DNA of 33,162 nt, from contig JAQXYZ010000051.1 of assembly GCA_029226935.1 (NCBI GenBank), forward strand, positions 1 through 33,162. Reading direction: 5' to 3'. How positions within the stretch are numbered: the stretch's first letter is position 1; each line of letters starts with the position of its first letter. The translations under genes were made by a program, and so were the position numbers. This document shows, piece after piece, positions 1 to 7,084 of the stretch. The notes below the pieces were generated by a model. That model saw nothing but the letters and a program-made list of their open reading frames with translations. It did no database searches and was not told the origin of the DNA. This DNA comes from Bacillota bacterium (GTDB lineage Bacteria; Bacillota; Clostridia; Lachnospirales; Lachnospiraceae).

Positions 1-82
1 TATAGTAAAACTTGAGTGCCGTGGCAGATGAAGAGGATTTTTATCATGTTAGAGTACTCCTTAAAATATTATAATTTGAAAT

Positions 83-295
83 TCATAATGAATATACGCC
101 GCCATTTGAATCAACGAATATGCCATAATCAATACATACCCCATCATAATTGACATAACGATTGACCAGAAGAATCTCATCATCAGGAAGTTCTACTCCG
201 TCTTTTCTTAACCTCAACATAGGTTCTCTCTGTTTTGCGAAGCAAAAGACCCGCCCGCTACCCGGTCTGGAATCTATGTGTATAAACAATCCCAT
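83..295 (-). CDS. Small hypothetical protein, last gene of operon A
   Basis: A 70-residue protein of unknown function. Its start overlaps the end of the preceding gene by 22 bases, and an AAGGA motif lies 6 bases before the ATG, so it is probably translated as the last gene of the operon. An internal Met at residue 26 (base 220) is an alternative start, preceded by GAGAG. The C-terminal 45 residues (from MLRLRKDGVELPDDE on) look like a small beta-rich domain. The first 25 residues are encoded by a noticeably GC-rich stretch (about 232-270) with a short TTTTGC-GAA-GCAAAA hairpin, unlike the AT-rich DNA around it, so the first part may not be original coding sequence. No family recognised. Confidence 0.5.
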   Translation of the reverse strand: MGLFIHIDSRPGSGRVFCFAKQREPMLRLRKDGVELPDDEILLVNRYVNYDGVCIDYGIFVDSNGGVYSL

Positions 296-1437
296 ACTTT
301 TTCCTTATCAGCATCCACAAATCTGCAATTAAATTTATATTTTTCCCCACCTATTTCCAACTCAAAGCATGGGTTCTCCATACTTAAAAATTGGTGTCGG
401 ATTTGTAATAGTCCTTCAATCTCCTTAGTATTCAATAAATTTTCAGCAGAATATTCTGAACACTTAATTATTTCACTTTCTCCTTCAACACTTTCATTTG
501 ACGTAGAATACATATATTTATAAAAAGACCGTTTCATCTGCTCAATAGTTTGTGGCTTATCTCCTGCGATTTTTGGGACATGAGAAAATGAAACAAAATA
601 AATTTCGGGTTTGTCAGATAGCATTTCTGTATTTGTAATCTTTGCTACACGATCCGTTTCAGACAAAACTCCCAGTCTTTTTAATGATTCAATCTGATAT
701 ACGATCTCTTGTCTTAAATGATTATAATGTTTCGCATTTAAAAATCTCATATAGTCACATAAATGTCCCACCAACCCACTTCCAAAAGACACATATGCCT
801 CTTTCGTTTGATAAGCATATAATGAATTTTCTTTAATATCTTTATATCGATCGGCATGAGATGTATACAATTTATGATTCATACCCGGATAACTTCCATT
901 ACCTATTTTTAATTCTATCACTGCTACCTGATGCTGTCCGTTTTCATTTGCTTTTCTTTTTATTGCAATCATATCAAAACGTCCGGAAGGTATATTTTTC
1001 ATTGTATATTCCATGTCTACATAATACCATTCTCCATCACTCATGTTATTATTATTTATGATCCACTGTTGACAGATTTTTTCCCGAGTGACTTTTCCAT
1101 GTACAACATGCACATCATTTTGTTTTTTATCAGAATGAAAAGCAATTTTATTTATATTCTCTTTGATCTTATCTAAATTTTCTTTATGCTCCTTCCACGA
1201 TAAACTCATATATCCAGCTTTATCAATCCCCATATATTTTTTGTGTAATTCAAATACAATCTGATTTTTCTTATTAAATTTAATTTTAGCCAGACTTGCT
1301 CCCAGATAATAAATATTAATATAATTCTCTCTGACCGCGACAAACATATCTGCTTTTTCTTGAATAAAACTTTGAATATAGGCATAAGTCTCTGGTTCTT
1401 TTTTTAACTCGTCAATCATTTTTCTACAATCTCTCAT
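274..1437 (-). CDS. Uncharacterised protein with PD-(D/E)XK nuclease-like core
   Basis: A 387-residue protein. I place the start at the ATG at 1437 because AAAGGAG lies 12 bases before it; a longer reading from 1473 has no ribosome binding site and overlaps the upstream gene by 50 bases. The middle of the protein carries a restriction-fold signature: an Asp at residue 155 on a hydrophobic strand (GRFDMIAIKR), then AVIELKIGNG with Glu 175 and Lys 177, which fits the D-x(n)-E-x-K pattern of PD-(D/E)XK nucleases. The spacing of about 20 residues and the strand character support this, but the pattern alone is weak proof. The C-terminal half has the motif PEIYFVSFSHVPKIAG and no recognised domain. 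It is the fourth gene of operon A. If it is a nuclease it is the most likely effector of that operon; this is inference. Confidence 0.75.
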   Translation of the reverse strand: MRDCRKMIDELKKEPETYAYIQSFIQEKADMFVAVRENYINIYYLGASLAKIKFNKKNQIVFELHKKYMGIDKAGYMSLSWKEHKENLDKIKENINKIAFHSDKKQNDVHVVHGKVTREKICQQWIINNNNMSDGEWYYVDMEYTMKNIPSGRFDMIAIKRKANENGQHQVAVIELKIGNGSYPGMNHKLYTSHADRYKDIKENSLYAYQTKEAYVSFGSGLVGHLCDYMRFLNAKHYNHLRQEIVYQIESLKRLGVLSETDRVAKITNTEMLSDKPEIYFVSFSHVPKIAGDKPQTIEQMKRSFYKYMYSTSNESVEGESEIIKCSEYSAENLLNTKEIEGLLQIRHQFLSMENPCFELEIGGEKYKFNCRFVDADKEKVWDCLYT

Positions 1438-1810
1438 TTTTGTACTTGTCTCCTTTACTTTTTTCTCCAACATAATAATGTATTACTACAAACATATTTT
1501 TTCTCTTTGAATCAACAAATGCTGCGTTTTCTGTTACCCATGGAAAATCTTTTTTTAAAGCATCAATCGTATCTCTTAACATTTCATAAAGAATACGTAT
1601 ATCAGGTGTTTCATAATATAGATATATATAAAATCTGTTGTCAATTCTCTTCATATTGGCACTTAGCTTCAGATTTTTTTCTTTTACATATCTATCAAGC
1701 TTCAGATACTCATTCAAAATATATGTTGTTCCGACATGTTTACAAATAGCTTGCAAATATTCTGTATATGCAGTTTTATCATAAGGTCTGTAATAATAAA
1801 TCTCGCTCAT
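1424..1810 (-). CDS. Hypothetical protein, operon A
   Basis: A 128-residue protein of unknown function, rich in Tyr and Lys (starts MSEIYYYRPYDKTAYTEYLQ). The ATG at 1810 follows a GGGGAAA ribosome binding site, lies inside the 3' end of the preceding gene (32-base overlap), and its own 3' end overlaps the next gene by 14 bases, which suggests tight translational coupling. No membrane segment or signal peptide is visible; it looks like a small soluble alpha/beta protein. The final residues (SKGDKYKNERL) are polar and probably disordered. It may be a partner of the PD-(D/E)XK-like protein encoded directly after it, but only position supports this. Confidence 0.65.
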   Translation of the reverse strand: MSEIYYYRPYDKTAYTEYLQAICKHVGTTYILNEYLKLDRYVKEKNLKLSANMKRIDNRFYIYLYYETPDIRILYEMLRDTIDALKKDFPWVTENAAFVDSKRKNMFVVIHYYVGEKSKGDKYKNERL

Positions 1811-2513
1811 TCATTTCCCCACGAATTATTGCATCAATCCACTCATCTTTGGAAGAACCGCAATAACAAATCTCGTAATGCTTTAAAAAATCTTCTTTAT
1901 AATTCTTAAAGTACCAAAAAAATGCATTTGTATATATGCCTTGAATCATTGCCCGTGAATATACTATCTCATCTTTTCCTTGTAATGCATCTATTGGCAG
2001 AGGTGGAAAATCCCATACATTTTTCCCGGATATATTGGTGAGATGTTCTAAAAGATCCATTCGACGGCTTTTCTCCAATATCCATTCCGAAAAACTATCT
2101 TCCCCCTCTATTTCATACTCCGGATTTTGCATATTATAATAAGTTTCTATATACTCGTTCTTAGGATAATTGTAAATCAAGAAACGATTATGTGCAAAGG
2201 AAACATTAAAGGAGCCCGATACTCCATATCGAATACTCCTATTCTCTGCCGATTCCTTAAGGTCCTGCAAATTATTATAGTATTCTTCTTTTACCCTTTC
2301 CTTAAGGGAGGAATCCTTAATGATGATTTTCTCCATTTTCAGCAAACGATTCAGATATACTATGTATGCCGTTGTATTGACTGGCTCAGCCAGAAATCCG
2401 TTTTCTATCATGGTTTCCAGACATTGGTCTGCCAGATAAAAGATTTTTCTCTTAGCAGTCAGCTTATCTGTCTGGTCCTTGCATCTGGTCTTAATATCAA
2501 ATAATCTTTCCAT
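1779..2513 (-). CDS. Hypothetical protein, operon A
   Basis: A protein of 244 residues if started at the ATG at 2513, which has AAAGGAG 11 bases upstream. An earlier in-frame ATG at 2564 overlaps the stop of the upstream gene as ATGA and would give 261 residues, but has no clear ribosome binding site; its first 17 residues would be translated from the ribosome-binding region. The N-terminal 110 residues are mostly helical and charged. The C-terminal half contains aromatic-rich segments such as SRAMIQGIYTNAFFWYFKNY and a Cys pair (YEICYCGSS). No catalytic motif or known family recognised. It is the second gene of operon A. Confidence 0.7.
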   Translation of the reverse strand: MERLFDIKTRCKDQTDKLTAKRKIFYLADQCLETMIENGFLAEPVNTTAYIVYLNRLLKMEKIIIKDSSLKERVKEEYYNNLQDLKESAENRSIRYGVSGSFNVSFAHNRFLIYNYPKNEYIETYYNMQNPEYEIEGEDSFSEWILEKSRRMDLLEHLTNISGKNVWDFPPLPIDALQGKDEIVYSRAMIQGIYTNAFFWYFKNYKEDFLKHYEICYCGSSKDEWIDAIIRGEMNERDLLLQTL

Positions 2514-2560
2514 ATGTGTGTTCGCTCCTTTCAATATGCTTTCCTTAGCTCCAATGTTCT

Positions 2561-3271
2561 TCATTCTTTGGTAAATTCATTTTGTTTGACCATATGAATA
2601 ATTTGGGCAATCTTATGCTCTGATTCTACACAATCACTTAACTTAAACTGCTTAGACCGAACCAATGCTTTCATATCTTCCAACAAGAAAATTTGCAATC
2701 GTGCTGAGATGGATTCCAGCACCAGATCCCGTTGCCATGGATTATACAAAATAAAGACCCTGCACAAATCCCCTGTCGCTATCTGCCTTAAATATGCCTG
2801 ACATTCCTCTTTTGTACTTTTCTGAAACAATGCTGCACTTGCTGTTTCAATAGAAAATTTTGTAAAAGAATGACTGAATGTTTTTAATTCATTCAGATAG
2901 ATCTTTCTCTCCCTTTCCACTTGTTTGGCAACAATCTTTCTCCGGTTTGAATAGCTAAACTTCGGTTTTTCCGTATACATCGAAAGCGGCAATACCAAAT
3001 CGTACAAAGCATATTCATCATATTTTCTCAGTATTTCAATTAACCTTTTTTTGTTAACACGCACTTCGTCATTCGCTGCATAACAGGCTATTTGAGTCAA
3101 CATTTCATCCTGTCGAAATTCTTTTTCCTCATATATCCATTTCCAAAAATCAAGATAGGTTCCCCGAAGCACTGACATACCATATCCTTCTATGGCCAAA
3201 GTACCTTCCTTCACCCAAATTCTTTCTATATTTTCAGTGATTGCTTCTATATCAAAATAATACGCTGCCAT
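2561..3271 (-). CDS. Hypothetical protein, first full gene of operon A
   Basis: A 236-residue protein starting MAAYYFDIEAITENIERIW. The start is well supported: AAAGGAG lies 7 bases before the ATG. It is alpha-helical and highly charged, with a long Arg/Lys/Glu-rich helix near residues 125-150 (RRKIVAKQVERERKIYLNEL). A conserved-looking patch VFILYNPWQRDLVLESISAR follows at about residues 175-194. No enzymatic motif, signal peptide or membrane segment is visible and I do not recognise the family. The next gene follows with either a 4-base overlap (start 2564) or a short gap, so the products are probably made together. The non-coding DNA directly upstream holds an unusual set of inverted repeats that probably control this operon. 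Confidence 0.75.
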   Translation of the reverse strand: MAAYYFDIEAITENIERIWVKEGTLAIEGYGMSVLRGTYLDFWKWIYEEKEFRQDEMLTQIACYAANDEVRVNKKRLIEILRKYDEYALYDLVLPLSMYTEKPKFSYSNRRKIVAKQVERERKIYLNELKTFSHSFTKFSIETASAALFQKSTKEECQAYLRQIATGDLCRVFILYNPWQRDLVLESISARLQIFLLEDMKALVRSKQFKLSDCVESEHKIAQIIHMVKQNEFTKE

Positions 3272-3299
3272 CTAAGTACTCCTTTCTCCAGGTCAAATT

Positions 3300-3440
3300 C
3301 TAACTATTTCCTGTAATATATCGCCAAACCTCCCTGCACTTGTTTCTCTTGTTTATATACAACAGGTATATCCTCAAAAATTTTATGCAAAACCTAGTTT
3401 TTATACCTGTTGTAGATATTTTTTCATTCATTTTCCTCAT
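3300..3440 (-). CDS. Possible 46-residue leader ORF of operon A
   Basis: A short basic ORF (starts MRKMNEKISTTGIKTRF) whose ATG at 3440 has GGAGGG 8 bases upstream, an ideal spacing. It ends 28 bases before the first full gene of operon A. However, the ribosome binding site and T-run also read as the tail of the hairpin at 3451-3486, and the ORF spans both arms of the inverted repeat at 3358-3414. It may be a leader peptide or only a by-product of the regulatory DNA. No family recognised. Confidence 0.2.
   Translation of the reverse strand: MRKMNEKISTTGIKTRFCIKFLRIYLLYINKRNKCREVWRYITGNS
3358..3414. promoter_or_regulatory. 13-bp inverted repeat pair upstream of operon A
   Basis: Two perfectly complementary 13-base arms, TACAACAGGTATA at 3358-3370 and TATACCTGTTGTA at 3402-3414, are separated by 31 bases. 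Centre-to-centre distance is 44 bases, about four helical turns, which suits two regulator dimers on one DNA face. Each arm is itself a small dyad (TAC-N5-GTA). The pair lies 87-143 bases upstream of the first full gene of operon A. Likely an operator pair; an RNA stem with a large loop is the alternative. Confidence 0.45.
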
Positions 3441-3450
3441 AAAAAAATCC

Positions 3451-3486
3451 CTCCGTGTTATTGTAAATTTACAATAACATACGGAG
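3451..3486 (-). terminator. Hairpin with T-run after operon B; also a possible operator
   Basis: A perfect 20-base palindrome, TTATTGTAAATTTACAATAA (3458-3477), is extended by CTCCGT/ACGGAG arms. On the minus strand it is followed by GGGATTTTTTT, which fits an intrinsic terminator placed 34 bases after the last gene of operon B. A second reading is also possible: a weak promoter (TTGTCG at 3498-3503, TATGTT at 3476-3481, spacer 16) would place the palindrome over its -10 and start point, so that it would act as an operator for operon A. The sequence cannot separate the two roles. Confidence 0.55.
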
Positions 3487-3490
3487 AGAT

Positions 3491-3511
3491 TGCTCGGCGA
3501 CAACATCGTGG
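3491..3511 (-). repeat. Shared 21-bp element, copy upstream of operon A
   Basis: This stretch matches 7039-7059 at 18 of 21 positions with no gap, including the 11-base core GGCGACAACAT (3496-3506). On the minus strand the core gives TTGTCG, which could be a -35 box with TATGTT 16 bases further on. It lies between the end of operon B and the start of operon A. Confidence 0.45.
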
Positions 3512-3519
3512 TTTTTATT

Positions 3520-4338
3520 TTAATTCATCCCACTACTCATGAAGTAAGTAATCATATAAATAGTAAATGAAAATAAAAAATTAACCACAAAATATAATAT
3601 CAATATTAAAATACACCAATGGTACCATTTCAGTCGCTTTTTTCTTCTATGCCCACCATTTGAATGCACCCGGGTTCCGCCGGACTTTGACTGAACATTT
3701 TGTGTCATAACCCCTGGATGGCAATGTGAAACCTCACTTGCATATTCTTCTTCGCACAGCTCATCATCTACATCGCTTCTATCATCCATGAGTGTTGCAA
3801 CAACTGCAGCTCTTGTAGCCGTCTCTATCGATTTTGAAACTTCATTTGCAGACTGCACCAACTTTTCCATGATATTCCGCAAAGTACGCTCATCAATGGG
3901 TTTTCTTTGAGACATTTGTTCCAGATTGTAAGAATCACTCTGGCTATATAGCTGTAATAATCTGTAGCAGGATTCACAAAGGTTAGGAAGCCCCTGTTCC
4001 ACACAGGAATTTCTATGTTTTCCACACCCCTTACACACTCCGTCATCCCAAAAATCCGGTCCAACAGGCGAGTGATTTGGCAACGCATGATATGTAAACT
4101 GCCTGCTTTCTTTTGGACTCAAAGGGAAAACTATCCTGTGGGGCAGGTAAGGCAACGCTTCCAGCTGCCGCCCGGAAGCAAGCTCTCTTCCATAGCTGTC
4201 AAAAGTCTTATTTTTGTTCGGATCATAATAACCTAATTCTATATTAGAATGTTTGGTATCGTAAACAAACTCCTTCCCGGCCATTATACGAATCGTTCCG
4301 ATAATATTCCGATGCTCATCAACCAGATAACTACTCAT
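3520..4338 (-). CDS. Zinc-ribbon protein with C-terminal membrane anchor, operon B
   Basis: A 272-residue protein with three recognisable parts. The N-terminal 60 residues contain a Gly/Tyr/Asp repeat pattern (ELGYYDPNKNKTFDSYGREL) reminiscent of the four-fold beta-flower type of small beta domain; this resemblance is from memory and unproven. Residues about 98-125 hold two CxxC knuckles (CKGCGKHRNSC ... CESC), a likely zinc ribbon. A Ser/Asp-rich linker and a basic patch (HRRKKRLK) precede a strongly hydrophobic segment at the C terminus (CILILILYFVVNFLFSF), with one further short hydrophobic stretch, so the protein should be tail-anchored with its bulk in the cytoplasm. The start overlaps the stop of the upstream gene as ATGA. 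It could hold the operon B nuclease at the membrane, or be a membrane-acting effector; both are inference. Confidence 0.75.
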   Translation of the reverse strand: MSSYLVDEHRNIIGTIRIMAGKEFVYDTKHSNIELGYYDPNKNKTFDSYGRELASGRQLEALPYLPHRIVFPLSPKESRQFTYHALPNHSPVGPDFWDDGVCKGCGKHRNSCVEQGLPNLCESCYRLLQLYSQSDSYNLEQMSQRKPIDERTLRNIMEKLVQSANEVSKSIETATRAAVVATLMDDRSDVDDELCEEEYASEVSHCHPGVMTQNVQSKSGGTRVHSNGGHRRKKRLKWYHWCILILILYFVVNFLFSFTIYMITYFMSSGMN

Positions 4339-4877
4339 CTATATCTTACCAGCTTTCCGTTTTTTCTCCTGATATCATATCCATCATAAGGATTTGCATA
4401 ATCATTATTCACGATAATCCCTTCGCATTCCCTGGAATATCCGGCCTCGTATCCTATACGTCTGAGCACTTCAAAATCCCGTAATCTCATTCGCTCTGTT
4501 GCCTCCGGAAACTCTTCAAAATACTCTTTTACCGGGTCTGCACAATAAGTAAGTTTCATACAGAAAGCCAGTCGACGCAGCCGGTCATAATGCTTCTGTT
4601 TCTCTCTCCCACAATCCCCTTCTGCATCCCCTTCTACATCCACTTCCTGCAAATCCGTTTCATCATCCAGGGAAACATAGGCCTGTTTTGAGCGGTCATA
4701 AGAAACGTGGATCAGTCCGGCATTCGTTAAATCCCTGATATCTCTTTGGATCATACGCTTTCCCAAGCCGGGCAGAACAAACTCTATGTCCCTGAAAGTA
4801 ACCTCGTCAAAATATCGAAAAACATCATATAAAATAAGCTGACGCTCAATTTGCTTAATCTGTATAATAGGGTTCAT
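4335..4877 (-). CDS. DeoR-like winged-helix protein, operon B
   Basis: A 180-residue protein from the ATG at 4877; an in-frame TTG at 4898 would add seven residues. Neither start has a good ribosome binding site, so the start is uncertain. The N-terminal 65 residues form a winged helix-turn-helix: helix segments around YDVFRYFDEVTFRDIEFVL, then a recognition helix KRMIQRDIRDLTNAGLI and a wing ending in YVSLDD. This matches the DNA-binding end of DeoR/WYL-type regulators, but the usual C-terminal sugar-binding or WYL domain is missing; an acidic linker and a charged helical region of about 90 residues follow instead. It is a good candidate for the regulator of one or both operons through the nearby palindromes. 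Confidence 0.75.
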   Translation of the reverse strand: MNPIIQIKQIERQLILYDVFRYFDEVTFRDIEFVLPGLGKRMIQRDIRDLTNAGLIHVSYDRSKQAYVSLDDETDLQEVDVEGDAEGDCGREKQKHYDRLRRLAFCMKLTYCADPVKEYFEEFPEATERMRLRDFEVLRRIGYEAGYSRECEGIIVNNDYANPYDGYDIRRKNGKLVRYR

Positions 4878-4906
4878 ATTTGCTTTTCGTTTCCTCAAAA
4901 TCTTCT

Positions 4907-6289
4907 TTAACTTTCCAATGTTTCTCCATCCTGCAGGACTTTTACTCTTGTCCGATACTCCTTAAATTCTTCCATACTTCTAAATTCATCTGCCTTTTCC
5001 GTGTGCATAGGGATAATCATGTCCGGCTCTGTCTTTTCCAAAAGCTTCTGTATCGTTTCAACATAAGCATGCCCGCTGGTGTGGAGTTGTTTATAGGCAA
5101 AGTCATCTATGAATCTAGTAATATCCTTATCTTCCTTGTCTCCTTTTAAATATCCTTTCCACATAGAATAAATCAGATTAACCTGCTGCTTATAATTCCT
5201 GCTATAATATTGAAATAGCCGCTCAAATTGGCTGAGTCCATTTGTCGAAAAAAAACGATTTGGTCTGACAAGCAAAACAAAGCCGCTTTTTCCTATTTCA
5301 TTTTCCTCTATATGTTTAAAATAGACTTGCGGAAGTCCCTTGCTTTTTAGGGCTTCTCCCCTTTTCTGCAGGTCCCTGTATATAAAATTATTTACTCTTC
5401 CGACAATATAGAATTTTTTATAAAGTTCGGAGGTCTCCTTCTTTGAGCGATACTGCCAAAATTCCTTTCCTTTATTTTCCATGGCAGTCATAATCACTCT
5501 GGCCTGATACTGGTCACAGATAAACATCTTATCATCCGGTGTATTCTGATAGAATTCCATGATGCTATCTAAATTTGTAGAAGAAACCATAACAAAGTTG
5601 TATTTCTTCTCTTCAAAATATTCTGCAGCCTTCAACCCTAACTCTGCTTCCGTCTGCACGATATTAGCGTCCGCCTCTTCTGTGCGGCTCAACATGGTTC
5701 CTTCCGTGATGAGTATATCAATATGTGCTCCCACATATTTCTCTAGCGTTCTCCACAACTGTTCCCTTTCATTTGCAATTCCATGTGCCCTGAAATCTCC
5801 TGTAAAAAGAATCCGTTTTCCGTCTGCCTCTATCAGAAACATATAGGCATCCAACGCAGAATGATCTACCGAAAAAGGTGTGATCTTCATCTTTGTTAAG
5901 CGGGGAATCGAATGACCCCTGTGATATTCCTGCATTTCGGCTATTATATCTCTACCCTTTTTTTCTGCATTGATATCAATATATCCTGTAACAATATGTA
6001 AAATCTGTTTGGCGCAGCTTCCGATATACAGGGGAATCCCTTCCGGAATGTCCTTATAAAGCCCATAATGATCCCCATGATAATGTGAGAAAAGGATCGC
6101 ATCAAAATGTCTTTCCCTATGTGTTCCAAATACACTATCTAACAGTTTGGAATCCGAGATTGCTGCTTCGGCATCGCTTCCCGGAAGATTGGCACCCAGA
6201 TCAATCAGAATCCGCTCACCATTACATTCTATTTCTGTTGCACAACCACCAATCTGGTGGGTTCCTCTGTGAATCTTTATTCGGATCAT
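4907..6289 (-). CDS. Beta-CASP metallo-beta-lactamase nuclease (RNase J-like), operon B
   Basis: A 460-residue metallo-beta-lactamase fold protein with beta-CASP features. The start at 6289 is set by GGAG 8 bases upstream and an ATGA overlap with the preceding gene. Metal-binding residues are visible: HYHGDH (H69, H71, D73, H74), H143 in VDHSALD and D165 in FTGDFRAHG. The beta-CASP motifs follow: ITEGT (E196, motif A), HTSGHA (H403 and H407, motif B) and PMHT (H429, motif C). Known members of this family are RNA or DNA nucleases such as RNase J and CPSF-73. This protein is shorter than RNase J (about 555 residues) and lacks its C-terminal domain. All catalytic residues appear intact, so it is probably an active nuclease. 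Its place in an operon with a regulator and a membrane-anchored protein suggests an accessory role rather than general RNA decay. Confidence 0.88.
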   Translation of the reverse strand: MIRIKIHRGTHQIGGCATEIECNGERILIDLGANLPGSDAEAAISDSKLLDSVFGTHRERHFDAILFSHYHGDHYGLYKDIPEGIPLYIGSCAKQILHIVTGYIDINAEKKGRDIIAEMQEYHRGHSIPRLTKMKITPFSVDHSALDAYMFLIEADGKRILFTGDFRAHGIANEREQLWRTLEKYVGAHIDILITEGTMLSRTEEADANIVQTEAELGLKAAEYFEEKKYNFVMVSSTNLDSIMEFYQNTPDDKMFICDQYQARVIMTAMENKGKEFWQYRSKKETSELYKKFYIVGRVNNFIYRDLQKRGEALKSKGLPQVYFKHIEENEIGKSGFVLLVRPNRFFSTNGLSQFERLFQYYSRNYKQQVNLIYSMWKGYLKGDKEDKDITRFIDDFAYKQLHTSGHAYVETIQKLLEKTEPDMIIPMHTEKADEFRSMEEFKEYRTRVKVLQDGETLES

Positions 6290-6930
6290 TTTTCTATCTC
6301 CAGACCTACACATTCCTCCATGATATCCAACAAGAAGGAAAAAGAATCTATATCTTTTATTATGTTATATACAAGCTTGCCAAAAAAGTTATTGCATTCT
6401 ATATTCTGTCCCCGTTTCTCCGATGGTTTCAGAAACATTTTAGCTATCCACACATCAATGTATTCTCCACCATCTATTGATATCGCAGGATTTCTTAACA
6501 GAATATCCTGATATTTGCATCGTACAAGCTTTCCATTGGATGCTGTCATCTCCACCACAAGTCCCCCACTTTGGCAATGATCCTGCCAGTACTTATTGCC
6601 CAAAATGGATTCAAGCTGTCTCTTGCCTGCAAGGGCTGCCAGAACCGGATTAAACAGATTGTCCTCTTTCTCAAGACGAAGCTTCTTTTGTGCTATCTTG
6701 TACATATGCTTTAAAAAACTGTCTCCACAAAATCTCGATGTTCCATACCAGCTCCGTGTTACATTCGAAAGACCGTCTTTAAAAATCCATTCACATCCTA
6801 CCAAAGGATAATCCTCTAAGAGCTCTTCTCCGGCATAATCCTGATCGCCTTCTTTATTTAATACAAGTTTTACCTCATAATCATTTCCAAATTTTAAGGT
6901 TAACTCTCCGTAGATTTTAAAGTCTCTCAT
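6286..6930 (-). CDS. Hypothetical protein, first gene of operon B
   Basis: A 214-residue protein from the ATG at 6930 (MRDFKIYGELTLKFGNDYEV). I prefer this start because GGAG lies just before it and the ATG overlaps, as ATGA, the stop codon of a remnant reading frame (6927-7025); an earlier ATG at 7008 would give 240 residues but has no clear ribosome binding site. The N-terminal part looks beta-rich, with a DYPLVGCEWIFKDGLS segment. The C-terminal part holds alternating hydrophobic residues and the sequence KLVYNIIKDIDSFSFLLDIM. No known motif recognised. The nuclease gene starts inside its stop codon, so the two proteins may act as a pair. Confidence 0.68.
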   Translation of the reverse strand: MRDFKIYGELTLKFGNDYEVKLVLNKEGDQDYAGEELLEDYPLVGCEWIFKDGLSNVTRSWYGTSRFCGDSFLKHMYKIAQKKLRLEKEDNLFNPVLAALAGKRQLESILGNKYWQDHCQSGGLVVEMTASNGKLVRCKYQDILLRNPAISIDGGEYIDVWIAKMFLKPSEKRGQNIECNNFFGKLVYNIIKDIDSFSFLLDIMEECVGLEIEK

Positions 6931-7025
6931 CCTGCTCCACCATACCCTTCTTCCAAAATACGCTCCTGTGCTTCTTTGATACTCACATTGCCGTAATGAT
7001 TTCGCCATTTCTTTTCAGTATCATA
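6927..7025 (-). pseudogene. 3' remnant of a lost gene upstream of operon B
   Basis: An open frame without an ATG encodes 32 protein-like residues (KKWRNHYGNVSIKEAQERI in the middle) and ends in a TGA that overlaps the ATG of the next gene as ATGA. Such coupling is typical of a genuine gene end, so the operon probably once had another gene here. The frame is closed upstream by a TAG at 7026-7028, near the 21-bp element. Confidence 0.35.
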
Positions 7026-7038
7026 CTACAGCATTTAT

Positions 7039-7059
7039 TGTTTGGCGACAACATTGGGG
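7039..7059 (-). repeat. Shared 21-bp element, copy upstream of operon B
   Basis: Second copy of the element at 3491-3511, with the core GGCGACAACAT at 7044-7054, in the same orientation. On the minus strand TTGTCG (7046-7051) is followed after 17 bases by TAGTAT (7023-7028), a plausible though imperfect promoter for operon B with transcription starting near 7016. Confidence 0.45.
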
Positions 7060-7084
7060 GTTCGATATCTATAAGGATCTGAAA

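Noticed and set aside
3441-3506. Longer 68-residue version of the ORF at 3300-3440
   Set aside because: The extra N-terminal part is encoded by the palindrome and the 21-bp element, and has no ribosome binding site.
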